A stretch of 15,240 bases of DNA from LMUY01 sp964245495 (GCA_964245495.1 CAXTNC010000071.1:1-15240); one strand, 5' to 3'. Counted from the stretch's first letter, positions 7,475-14,871 are shown. The notes: generated from the letters alone by a model not told the origin. Numbers and translations are program-made.

Positions 7475-7495
7475 TTGATAGAGCCGACTTATCAA
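7475..7495. promoter_or_regulatory. Inverted repeat TTGATA-N9-TATCAA upstream of PEP-CTERM copy 1
   Basis: TTGATA (7475-7480) and TATCAA (7490-7495) are perfect 6-bp inverted arms separated by 9 bp. They sit 77-98 bp before the start codon in the 276-bp gap between the two paralogs, within its most AT-rich part. This is the geometry of a dimeric-regulator operator. The arms resemble FNR half-sites (TTGAT/ATCAA), but the spacing is too wide for FNR. Regulator unknown. Confidence 0.35.
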
Positions 7496-7615
7496 TGGGT
7501 TGGAGCTGCACCAAGCAAGGGGTCGCCAACTGCCTGTAAAAACGAGCGACACTGTTTAATGAGGCATCCGTCCTCGCCATCCGCCGCAGCCGGGCATCGG
7601 CGGCGGCAAGCGGGA

Positions 7616-7647
7616 CGCGCCTGCCCAGCCGGGGCCGGGCAGGCGCG
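7616..7647 (-). terminator. Perfect 11-bp GC-rich hairpin after PEP-CTERM copy 2
   Basis: CGCGCCTGCCC (7616-7626) is perfectly complementary to GGGCAGGCGCG (7637-7647), with a 10-nt loop. It lies 26 bp past the minus-strand stop at 7674. No U-tract follows, so it could be a terminator of the GC-rich type, an mRNA 3'-end stabiliser, or a Rho-assisted stop. It would insulate copy 2 from copy 1. Confidence 0.55.
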
Positions 7648-7673
7648 GAACGCGGTCTCAGCAGCGCAGTTGC

Positions 7674-8369
7674 TCAGCCGCGGCTGCGGCGGTGCTGCAC
7701 GAAGCCCAAGCCGAGCAGCCCGAAGCCGAGCAGGGCAAGCGTGGCCGGCTCCGGCACCGAAGTGCTGCTGGCGGCGCCCGGCACGAACTCGAACGCCTGG
7801 GTGGTCGAGGTCGCCACCACGGAGGTGAAAGCGCCGAGCGCCGGATCGGACACGGTGACGAACGCGCCGGTCGTGCCGTTGGGGGAGATGCCGGCGGCCG
7901 ACGCGACATCGGAGCCTGTCACCGTGTCGGTGCCGACCGCCGTCGCGCCGTCGAAGAACTGGAGGTTCAGCGAGTTGAACGTGTCAACCGTTCCCCAAAG
8001 CAGGCTGAATGCCGATTGCGCGCTTGAGAAGGTGAGCGTCACGTTGTCGCTCGGCTCCGCCGTCAGATAGTTGGACGACGCCGAACCCAGGCTGTTGCCA
8101 GCGAACGGCGAGGTCGAGGTGTTGGTGATGGAGCCGGCGTAAACCCCGGCCATCGGCGAGGCCGCGTCCGGCGAGAAGCTGATCACGGTGCCGTCGGGCG
8201 CGGTGAAGGTCGCAGCCGACTGGAAGCCGGCCGTGCTGGACGTTCCAAGGTCCGTCAGCGCAAAGGGCGAGGTGGTGGCGCCTGTCGCGTCGGAAGCCGA
8301 CACGACTGGGGCAGCTTGGGCGGCGGCAGCGCTGGCAATCAGGGCGGCGGCAAGGAGGGTGGTTTTCAT
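7674..8369 (-). CDS. PEP-CTERM sorting-domain surface protein, copy 2
   Basis: The start is ATG 8367-8369, with GAGG four bases upstream; the frame is open further upstream but the signal peptide begins here. The protein has 231 residues, the same length as copy 1. It has a signal peptide (MKTTLLAAALIASAAAAQA), a body sharing long identical blocks with copy 1 (SDATGATTSPF, FSPDAASP, AGVYAGSI, NTSTSPF, AEPSDNVTL, FSLLWGTVDT), then VPEPATLAL from 205, a membrane-type segment and HRRSRG. By eye about two thirds of positions are identical to copy 1, with the differences concentrated around 125-165. The body has no cysteine. It is predicted to be exported and handled by an exosortase encoded elsewhere. 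It is divergent from htpG across 354 bp. The most likely origin of the pair is a local tandem duplication. Confidence 0.93.
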   Translation of the reverse strand: MKTTLLAAALIASAAAAQAAPVVSASDATGATTSPFALTDLGTSSTAGFQSAATFTAPDGTVISFSPDAASPMAGVYAGSITNTSTSPFAGNSLGSASSNYLTAEPSDNVTLTFSSAQSAFSLLWGTVDTFNSLNLQFFDGATAVGTDTVTGSDVASAAGISPNGTTGAFVTVSDPALGAFTSVVATSTTQAFEFVPGAASSTSVPEPATLALLGFGLLGLGFVQHRRSRG

Positions 8370-8723
8370 GAGGCCTCGGTCACGTTGTTCACAACCCCGG
8401 GGTGCCGGGACATGTCGAAGCTTCTGCAAACGACAGGCCAAAAGCAGGAAAACAGCTTTTCCAACAGGTTGGGGTTCTTGAGGCTTGAACCGTCTCATAA
8501 ATTGTAAAAAACGCCGACAGGAGCTCGCAGCCCGTCAAACGTCTCTCACCAGGCGGCCCGCTCACCGGAGGCCCGCGCATGCGCCATGGGAAGACACGAG
8601 CGGCAGGAAACGGGCGGACGATGCCACCCCGCCCCAGTGCCCGCTGGCATGGCGCGCCTCCGGCATCCGCCTTGATAACCGCCCGATGCCCCGGCATACC
8701 GCAGCCACCAGGAGGGTGATGGC
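8370..8723. promoter_or_regulatory. Divergent promoter region between PEP-CTERM copy 2 and htpG
   Basis: No convincing gene lies in these 354 bp. The part at 8405-8515 is the least GC-rich and probably holds the promoters. Visible elements are an inverted repeat AAAAGC-N9-GCTTTT (8440-8460), 71-91 bp before the copy-2 start; a palindrome ACCCCGGGGT (8394-8403); and two weak htpG promoter candidates. The first is a heat-shock-like CTTGAG (8477-8482) followed 11 bp later by CTCATAAA. The second is TTGATA (8672-8677) 17 bp before CATACC. The htpG ribosome site AGGAGG is at 8710-8715. None of the promoter calls is strong. Confidence 0.4.
8710..8715 (+). promoter_or_regulatory. htpG ribosome binding site
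   Basis: AGGAGG lies 8 nt before the ATG at 8724. This decides the start over the overlapping out-of-frame ATG at 8719. Confidence 0.85.
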
Positions 8724-10556
8724 ATGGGCGAGACGGTCGAGCGGCACGAGTTTGGTGCGGAGGTGGGGCGGCTGCTGGACCTGGTCGTCCACGCGCTCTA
8801 CTCGGAGCGCGAGATCTTCCTGCGCGAGCTGGTCGCCAACGCCGCCGACGCGATCGACCGCCGCCGCTTCGCCGCCCTGACCCAGCCGGTCCTCGCATTG
8901 CCGGACGGGGCCGCCGTGCGGGTGGCGCCCGACAAGGAGGCGCGCACGCTCACCCTGTCCGACCCCGGCATCGGCATGGACCGCGCCTCGCTGGCCGAGA
9001 ACCTGGGCACCATCGCCCGCTCCGGCACCCGCGCGTTCGGGCAGTCGCTGGAAAGCGCCAAGCCGGAGGAGCGGCCAAGCCTGATCGGCCAGTTCGGCGT
9101 GGGCTTCTACTCCGCCTTCATGGTGGCGGACCGGGTGGAGGTCACCTCCCGCGCCGCCGGGTCGGACGAGGCATGGGTCTGGGCCTCCGAGGGCCGGGGG
9201 GACTACACGCTGGCGCCGGGCGAGCGGGACGCGGCCGGCACCACCGTCGTGCTGCACGTGAAGGCGGATGCGGACGAGTTCCTGGAGCCGTACCGGCTGG
9301 AGGCCATCATCCGCAAGTGGGCGGACCACATCACCGTGCCCATCCTGGTGGCGCGGGACGGCGAGGACGTGGCGGCCAACGAGGGCACGGCGCTGTGGCG
9401 CAAGCCGAAGGCCGAGGTTTCGGAGGAGGCGTACACCGAGTTCTACCGTCACCTGGGCCACATCTTCGATGCGCCCTGGGCCACCCTGCACTGGCGGGCG
9501 GAAGGCGCTCTGGAGTTCGCCGCCCTGCTGTTCATCCCCGGCTCCAAGCCGTTCGAGGCGGTGGAAGGCCCGCGGGAAAGCCGGGTGCGGCTGCACGTGC
9601 GCCGCATGTTCATCACCGACGAGGCGGCGCTGCTGCCGCCCTGGCTGCGCTTCGTGACCGGCGTGGTGGATACGGAGGACCTGCCGCTCAACGTGTCGCG
9701 CGAGATGCTGCAGGCGACGCCGGTGCTGGCGCGCATCCGCAAGGCGGTGACCGGCCGGGTGCTGTCCGAGCTGAAGGCCAGGAGCAAGGACGAGGCAGGG
9801 CAGGAAAGCTACGCCGGGTTCTGGCAGAACTTCGGCGCCCTGCTCAAGGAAGGGCTGTGGGAGGACTTCGAGCACCGCGACGAGCTGGCGCCGCTGCTGC
9901 GCTTCCGCTCCTCCGCGCAGGATGGCTGGACCTCCCTGCCGGACTACGTGGCCCGCATGAAGCCGGAGCAGGAGGCGATCTACATCCTGGTCGGCGATGA
10001 GGCCGACGCGCTGGCGAAGTCTCCGCAATTGGAGGGTTTCCGCGCCCGCGGGGTCGAGGTCCTGCTGCTTGCGGACCAGGTGGATGCGTTCTGGCCGGAG
10101 CGGATGCCCAAGTTCGACGGCAAGCCGATCCGCTCCGTCACGCAAGGGGCGGCGGACCTGTCCAAGCTGGCTCCCGAAACGGAAGGCGAGGCCGCGGCGG
10201 ACGTGACGGCGTTGCTGGGAACGCTCAAGGAAGCGCTGCACGGCGAGGTGTCCGACGTGCGCGCCACCGACCGGCTGGTGGACAGCCCCGTGGTGCTGGC
10301 CGCCTCCGCCGGCGGGCCGGACCTGCAGATGCAGCGCCTGCTCAAGCGCGCCGGCCGGTCGATGATGCCGTCCCTGCCGGTGCTGGAGATCAACCCGCGC
10401 CACCCGCTGATCCGCCGCTTGAGCGAGCTGGCCAGCTTGGACGACGCGGCCGGGATGCTCCTGGACCTGGCCCGCGTGCAGGACGGCGAGCCGCCGCGTG
10501 ACCCGGCGTCCTTCGCGCGGCAAATGGCCCGCGCCCTGGCGGACAGCCTGGGCTAG
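8724..10556 (+). CDS. htpG: Molecular chaperone HtpG (bacterial Hsp90)
   Basis: 610 residues, close to the usual 620-630. HtpG is a cytoplasmic homodimeric ATP-dependent chaperone. The N-terminal GHKL ATPase domain shows LYSEREIFLRELVANAADA (25-43), with the catalytic Glu35 and Mg-binding Asn39; SDPGIGM (79-85), the ADP-binding Asp loop; LGTIARSGT (94-102) in the lid; and GQFGVGFYSAFMVADRV (122-138). The middle domain has LPLNVSREMLQ with the conserved ATP-contacting Arg, and the C-terminal dimerisation domain runs to the end. The ATG at 8724 has a perfect AGGAGG 8 nt upstream; the ATG at 8719 is out of frame. It is convergent with the S9 peptidase, 7 bp between stops. Heat-shock control is expected for the family but only weakly suggested by the upstream sequence. 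Confidence 0.98.
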   Translation: MGETVERHEFGAEVGRLLDLVVHALYSEREIFLRELVANAADAIDRRRFAALTQPVLALPDGAAVRVAPDKEARTLTLSDPGIGMDRASLAENLGTIARSGTRAFGQSLESAKPEERPSLIGQFGVGFYSAFMVADRVEVTSRAAGSDEAWVWASEGRGDYTLAPGERDAAGTTVVLHVKADADEFLEPYRLEAIIRKWADHITVPILVARDGEDVAANEGTALWRKPKAEVSEEAYTEFYRHLGHIFDAPWATLHWRAEGALEFAALLFIPGSKPFEAVEGPRESRVRLHVRRMFITDEAALLPPWLRFVTGVVDTEDLPLNVSREMLQATPVLARIRKAVTGRVLSELKARSKDEAGQESYAGFWQNFGALLKEGLWEDFEHRDELAPLLRFRSSAQDGWTSLPDYVARMKPEQEAIYILVGDEADALAKSPQLEGFRARGVEVLLLADQVDAFWPERMPKFDGKPIRSVTQGAADLSKLAPETEGEAAADVTALLGTLKEALHGEVSDVRATDRLVDSPVVLAASAGGPDLQMQRLLKRAGRSMMPSLPVLEINPRHPLIRRLSELASLDDAAGMLLDLARVQDGEPPRDPASFARQMARALADSLG

Positions 10557-10563
10557 CGCACCC

Positions 10564-12741
10564 TCATTTCAGGGCTTTGCCCAGGAAGGTCGCCCGCGCC
10601 TCGTCCACCCGCGCCCGCAGCACGGGATCAGGCAGCTGGTGCGTGCCGGGCAGCAGCAGCAGCTGGTACGGCTTGCCTGCCACAGTCAGCGCTTGCGTCA
10701 GCTTCACGGTGTTCTGGAAGTACACGTTGTCGTCCGACAGGCCGTGCATGATCAGCAGCGGACGGCTCAGCGCGCCAGCGTAGGTCAGCACGCTGGTCTT
10801 GCGGTAGGCGTCCGGATCGGATTGCGGCGTGCCGAGGTAGCGCTCGGTGTAGGCCGTGTCGTAGTCGGCGAAGTCCACCACCGGCGCGCCCGCCACGCCG
10901 GCGCGGAAGATGTCCGGCCGGCGAATGGTGGCCATGGCGGCGAAATAGCCGCCGAACGACCAGCCGGTGATCCCCGCACGGGTCAGGTCCATGGCGGGGA
11001 TGGCTTTCCCCAGCGCCTGCAACCCGTCCACCTGATCCTGCAGCGGGGTGTCGATGAAGTCCCCCTTGGTCGCGCGTTCCCAAGCGTGGCCGCGCCCCGG
11101 CGTGCCGCGGCCATCCAGGCTGGCGACGATGAAGCCCTGGTCGGCGAGGCACTGGTTCTCCAGGTAGGCGCGCGGGTTGCGCGTCACCACCTTCACGGTG
11201 GGGCCGCCATACACGGACAGCACCACCGGGAAGCGTTGCCCGGGCTTGGCGCCGGCAGGACGCAGGATGGCCGCATCCATCTGTCCCGCGCCGGCCGTGC
11301 GGAACTCCACGCGCGGGATCGCGGGCGGCTGCTCGGCCGCGCTCGGCAAGGCGGCGAGCACCTTGCCCGTGCTGTCGAGGACGTTGACCGCCGCAACGCC
11401 GTCGGCGCCTTCCGTGCGGTCCAGCAGGATGGTGTGCAGGTGGTCGTCGAAGGTGCCGTCATGCAGGCCGGGCGAGGCCGCCAACGTGGTGGCCGGCCCG
11501 CCGGCGAGCGGCGCTTGGAACAGCGCGCTGCCCAGCCGGTCGGGGTCGGCGGTGAAAGTCACCTTCCCTGTCGCTGGGTCAAAGTCGTCGAAGGCCAGGA
11601 AGGGCAGGTTTGGCGGCGTGATGGCGTGCTGCGGCGCCCCGTCCGCCCCGCGCAGCTCCAGCTGCCAGTGCGCGCCCCGCTCGGCCGCCCACAGGAAGCC
11701 GGAGCCGTCCGGCAGCCAGTATGGCAGCGGATGCCCGCCGGCCAGGCCTATGCCGTGGCTGGCGTCCAGGTTGATCCAGGCGGGATCGGCCTCCGTCAGC
11801 AGACTGGTGGTCTGCCCGGTCGCCGGATCAACGGCCAGCACCGTCTCGCTGGTCTGCGCGCGGTTCAGCAGCACGACGCTCAGCCGGCCGGCCTTCGGCC
11901 ACACGACGCGGGCTATGTAGGGGTATGCGTCATGGTCCCACGCCACCCACGTCGTGGGGCCGCCCTCGCGCGGCATCAGCCCCAGGCGCGTCTTGGCATT
12001 GGCCGTGCCGGCGCGCGGGTAGCGGAACTCCGTCGGCGGCGCGGACGGCTGCCCGGGGTCGGCGATGAAGTGGCGTTCCACGCCGGTGCTGTCCGCCTCC
12101 TCATACAGGAGCTGCGCGCCGTCCGGCGACCACCAGGCGCCGTCCGCCCGCTCCAGCTCCTCGGACGCGGCGAACTCCGCCAAGCCGTGCGTCACCAGCT
12201 CCGTGCCGCCGGTGGTGAGCTGGCTGTCCTGCATGGAGGCGAGATCGACGACATGCAGGTCGTTGTCGCGCACGGCGGCCACGAACCGGCCGTCCGGCGA
12301 GAGATGCGGCGCGATCCAGCCGGAACCCGGGATGGCGGTCACCGCCCCGCCCGGCAGGGCCACCAGGGAAAGCTGGTCGGCCTGCGAGACGAGCACCCGG
12401 GCGCCGTCGTCGCTGACGGCGAAATCGGTGATGCCCGTCAGCGTCATGCGCGCCCGCTCGCGCCGGGCGCGCTCCTCCACGCTCAGCTGCTCGGCGTCCT
12501 GCGGCTGGGCCAAGGGACGCACGGCGTGCGCCGCCACGTCGTACGCGTACAATCCCAGCTTGGTGTCGCGCGGTCCGCTGCGCAGGAACAGGATGTCCCG
12601 CCCGCCCGGCGTCGGCGCCGCGCGCACCGGGCGGCCCAGCGTGTAGTTCCGCGTGGCGGCCAAGGCCTGGAAGCAGCTCTCCGCCCGGGCCGCGGACGAG
12701 ATGGCCAGGGCCGCCAGGCAGAGTTGAACGGCGTGTTTCAT
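10564..12741 (-). CDS. Secreted S9 family peptidase, dipeptidyl-peptidase IV-like
   Basis: The preferred start, ATG 12739-12741, begins a signal peptide (MKHAVQLCLAALAISSAARA) and gives 725 residues. The N-terminal half is a DPP-IV-type beta-propeller. It carries the double Glu E194-E195 in AEFAASEELERADG, followed by WWSPDG; these Glu residues bind the substrate amino terminus in DPP-IV. The C-terminal alpha/beta-hydrolase domain has LDGRGTPGRGHAWERA (542-557), the nucleophile Ser595 in GWSFGG, Asp670 in HGLSDDNVYF and His701 in PGTHQL, so the triad is complete. It should remove X-Pro or X-Ala dipeptides from peptides in the periplasm or outside the cell. The ribosome site is weak (GGCGGA, 6 nt). 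It is divergent from the DUF892 gene across 141 bp. The N-terminus lacks a lipobox. Confidence 0.95.
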   Translation of the reverse strand: MKHAVQLCLAALAISSAARAESCFQALAATRNYTLGRPVRAAPTPGGRDILFLRSGPRDTKLGLYAYDVAAHAVRPLAQPQDAEQLSVEERARRERARMTLTGITDFAVSDDGARVLVSQADQLSLVALPGGAVTAIPGSGWIAPHLSPDGRFVAAVRDNDLHVVDLASMQDSQLTTGGTELVTHGLAEFAASEELERADGAWWSPDGAQLLYEEADSTGVERHFIADPGQPSAPPTEFRYPRAGTANAKTRLGLMPREGGPTTWVAWDHDAYPYIARVVWPKAGRLSVVLLNRAQTSETVLAVDPATGQTTSLLTEADPAWINLDASHGIGLAGGHPLPYWLPDGSGFLWAAERGAHWQLELRGADGAPQHAITPPNLPFLAFDDFDPATGKVTFTADPDRLGSALFQAPLAGGPATTLAASPGLHDGTFDDHLHTILLDRTEGADGVAAVNVLDSTGKVLAALPSAAEQPPAIPRVEFRTAGAGQMDAAILRPAGAKPGQRFPVVLSVYGGPTVKVVTRNPRAYLENQCLADQGFIVASLDGRGTPGRGHAWERATKGDFIDTPLQDQVDGLQALGKAIPAMDLTRAGITGWSFGGYFAAMATIRRPDIFRAGVAGAPVVDFADYDTAYTERYLGTPQSDPDAYRKTSVLTYAGALSRPLLIMHGLSDDNVYFQNTVKLTQALTVAGKPYQLLLLPGTHQLPDPVLRARVDEARATFLGKALK

Positions 12742-12882
12742 GCGATGTCCGCCAAGGATGACCCGGCAACGCGCGCCAAGCGGGCAAAGGTCCTGGCTTT
12801 TCAAAAAAGAGCTGCAGCCGTGCCGCTGCATCCGCCAGGCCGCAACCGCGTTGAACGCGCAACTTTCGATGGAGCACATGCC

Positions 12883-13380
12883 ATGAGTGGATCAAACGCG
12901 GTGATGGAGGTCTACCTGACCGGGCTGCGCAACCAGCATGCCGTCGAAACCCAAGCGATCGGGACCATCCAGAACGAGCTGCCCCGCATGAAGCCGTACC
13001 CCGAGCTTCATGCGAAGATGCAGGCGGAAAAGGAGCGCTCGACCACCCAGGCGGCCCGGCTGGACGACCTGCTGGCGAAGCACGGTTCCAGCAAGTCGGT
13101 CACCAAGGAGATGGTGACCGGAGCGGTGGCCACGGTGGCCGGCTTCGCCCATGCCGGCGCAGCGGACGAGGTGCTGAAGAACGTGCTCGCCGCCATCGGC
13201 TTCAAGGCATACGAGATCGCCTCCTACAAGGTGCTGCTCACCTTGGCGGACGCAGCGGGCGCCGCGCAGGACAAGGCGGTGCTGGAGCAGTCGATGAAAG
13301 AGGAGCAGGAGATGGGCGACTGGCTCGGCAGCCACTTGCCCGGCTTCGTGCAGGCGTACTTGCAAAACCAGGCAAGATGA
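12883..13380 (+). CDS. DUF892 / YciE-YciF-type ferritin-like protein
   Basis: The 165-residue protein is all-helical, with acidic and histidine residues spaced as in the DUF892 ferritin-like fold. Helix 1 contains LRNQHAVETQAI (15-26), helix 2 runs about 41-66, and helix 3 has IGFKAYEIASYKVLLTLAD (105-123), the strongest family signature. Helix 4 has EQSMKEEQEMGDWL (135-148). It has no signal peptide or membrane segment. Family knowledge: DUF892 proteins are stress-induced di-metal helical-bundle proteins of uncertain biochemical role. The ATG at 12883 has GGAG 8 nt upstream; the frame is open far upstream but only as a shadow of the S9 gene. It is divergent from the S9 peptidase. A hairpin follows 9 nt after the stop, then the IS remnant. 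Confidence 0.88.
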   Translation: MSGSNAVMEVYLTGLRNQHAVETQAIGTIQNELPRMKPYPELHAKMQAEKERSTTQAARLDDLLAKHGSSKSVTKEMVTGAVATVAGFAHAGAADEVLKNVLAAIGFKAYEIASYKVLLTLADAAGAAQDKAVLEQSMKEEQEMGDWLGSHLPGFVQAYLQNQAR

Positions 13381-13388
13381 TGCTGTCG

Positions 13389-13416
13389 GCCGGGCACGCA
13401 CATAGTCGTGTCCGGC
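13389..13416 (+). terminator. Hairpin just after the DUF892 gene
   Basis: GCCGGGCACG (13389-13398) pairs with CGTGTCCGGC (13407-13416), a 10-bp stem with one G-U pair and an 8-nt loop, starting 9 nt after the TGA at 13380. It lacks a T-run, so termination strength is uncertain. It lies just outside the estimated IS end. Confidence 0.5.
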
Positions 13417-13439
13417 GGTAAACGTCCTGTATGGACAGC

Positions 13440-13704
13440 TTGCTTGATGCAAGGGTGAAGTGACGTTGTGGCGCTGCGGTCGGGCGCGGTCGGGTGCGGC
13501 CATGTGTCCGGCCTGTTTGCCCGGTCATGACTGTTGGCCTTGGTGCATTCCATAGCCTGGCTCGCAATCAGTTTCGCGGGCTTGGGGGCGCAAGACTCCA
13601 AACGGGTTCTGCCAAGTCCCGGGTTCGACCGGTTTGCCATCACGTCGTTGCCGCCTTCACGCCCTGCCAGCTGCGGCGTTGGCCGGCAGGATCCTGTTGC
13701 GCCG
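13440..13704 (-). ncRNA. Candidate guide-RNA (seek/bridge RNA) region of the IS110-family element
   Basis: About 265 bp of noncoding DNA lie between the transposase stop and the estimated element end. In IS1111-type elements, a structured guide RNA that pairs with target and donor DNA is encoded at this location (established for the family). Visible structure includes a hairpin at 13663-13690 (CCTGCC against GGCAGG, an A-C mismatch, then two more pairs) starting 15 bp past the stop, and a tandem 10-bp repeat near the far end. I cannot locate the RNA ends or the pairing loops by eye. Whether it is still expressed in this dead copy is unknown. Confidence 0.4.
13476..13495. repeat. Two-copy 10-bp tandem repeat in the IS tail
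   Basis: GCGGTCGGGC (13476-13485) is followed immediately by GCGGTCGGGT (13486-13495), then GCGGCC. The copies differ by one base. It lies within the candidate guide-RNA region of the IS. Confidence 0.8.
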
Positions 13705-14696
13705 TCAAGCTGCGACCATCTGTGCTGCAATAGGTGCACGGCAGCTTTCGCCCCGCGCCAGCAGCCCCTCCGCCAGCCTTCCAGCAGCTGCGCTGCCGGA
13801 ACCTTTGCTGGCTTCGCCCAAACGATGCACGTCGTCTTGTTGGCCTGCGCCACGGGTGCAAGCCGTGCCGGGCGACGCTCCAGCAGGCCCTTCAGCCAAG
13901 CGACCTCCGGTATGCTCTTGGTGCGGGCATGACGGATCGCTGCTGTTGCGCCGAGCACGAGCAATCGCTGCGGGGTCCTGTCACCCTGCTTGGAAATGCC
14001 GCCCTGGCGCTGCTTGCCGCCGCTGCTGTTCTGCCTGGGCACCAGCCCGATCCAGGCGGCGAACTGCCGGGCGGAGTGGAACTGGGTGGGATCGGTGACG
14101 GTGGCCGCGATGGCCGACGCCGTGATCGGCCCTGCGCCGGGAATGGCCGCAAGCCGGCGGCTGGCTTCGTTGTCCTTGTGCCAGGCCAGGATCGCCGCCT
14201 CGACCTCCTTCACCCGCAAGCACCGTCAGCAAGTCCGCCACGCGCGCGATGCCCTGGGGCGCAACGACGCCAAGCTCGGCCATATGCCCGCGCAGCGTGT
14301 TGACCAGCATGGTCCGCTGCCGCACCAGCAGCTCGCGCGTGCGGTGCAGCATGGGCGCCGCCTGCTGCTCGGCCGACTTGACCGGCACCAAGCGCTGGCC
14401 GGCCGGGTCACCGCCTCGCAGAGCGTTTCCACGTCGGCCGCGTCCGCCTTGCCGCGCTTGACGCAGCTCGCCGGCATCAGCCGCACCTCGTGGCCCAGCG
14501 CCTTGACCTCGCGTGCCCAGTGGTGCGCGCTCCCGCACGCCTCGATGCTGACCAGGCATGGCGCCAGGCCCTGGAAGAACCCAAGCACCCCCGCCTGTTG
14601 CAGCTTGCGGCGCAGCGCCATCCTGCCGGACACGTCAACGCCGTGCGCCTGGAACACGCGCTTGGCGATGTCGAGGCCAACCGTGGCAATCGCCAT
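13705..14696 (-). pseudogene. IS110-family DEDD transposase, broken by several lesions
   Basis: The start ATG 14694-14696 has AGGAG 8 nt upstream. Frame 1 gives ATVGLDIAKRVFQAHGVD with the first catalytic Asp, SIEACGSAHHWAREV (Glu) and KADAADVETLCEAVTRP (Asp pair). Lesions compared with the well-known family pattern: (1) PASCVKRGK replaces the usual PSYVKPYVKRGK-type segment, an in-frame loss of about 12 bp near 14458-14470; (2) a one-base deletion near 14395, after which frame 2 continues LVPVKSAEQQAAPMLHRTRE; (3) near 14216 about 30 residues are missing and the frame changes to KEVEAAILAWHKDNEASRRL; (4) an insertion of about 50 bp at 13765-13814 changes the frame again before LLARGESCRAP and a TGA at 13705. 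Frame 3 retains IPGAGPITASAIA and PRQNSSGGKQRQGGISKQGD. No functional transposase can be made. Confidence 0.9.
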
Positions 14697-14781
14697 GGTG
14701 GACGGCTCCTCTTGCCCGTTGCCTCAACAGCCGCGAGCCTGGCACAGCGATGCCGCGCAGGGGCCGTCTGCTGCACCAGTT

Positions 14782-14871
<90 letters not shown>

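Larger units (their letters stand above)
13428..14770 (-). mobile_element. Degenerate IS110-family insertion sequence (IS1111-like layout)
   Basis: The element consists of a short leader (about 14697-14770), a DEDD transposase gene on the minus strand with several lesions, and a long noncoding tail (about 13430-13704). The ends are estimated, to about 20 bp, from weak subterminal similarity: on the outer side of the leader the coding strand reads AGACGGCCCCTG, and reading inward from the other end the plus strand has ATGGACAGC and AACGTCCTGT. The short leader and long tail are the arrangement of IS1111-type members of the family. No target duplication is expected for this family, and none was identified. 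The element lies between the DUF892 gene and tRNA-Ser and has its transposase in the same direction as the tRNA. Confidence 0.75.

Noticed and set aside
8412..8507. Plus-strand mini-ORF of 31 codons (MSKLLQTTGQKQENSF...) between PEP-CTERM copy 2 and htpG
   Set aside because: Its composition is less GC-driven than that of the shadow frames, but no good ribosome site precedes it and it overlaps the probable promoter region. Not enough support.
8562..10523. Minus-strand open frame of 653 codons
   Set aside because: It is antisense to htpG and has a low-complexity Arg/His/Gln/Gly composition.
13224..13704. Continuation of the third transposase frame far past the element's tail
   Set aside because: The family C-terminus (LLARGESCRAP) is found in another frame ending at 13705. 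The extra open frame is noncoding tail plus antisense of the DUF892 gene.
13800..14420. Programmed ribosomal frameshifting in the transposase
   Set aside because: IS110-family transposases are normally one uninterrupted ORF. The frame changes here come with deletions and an insertion, so decay is the better explanation.
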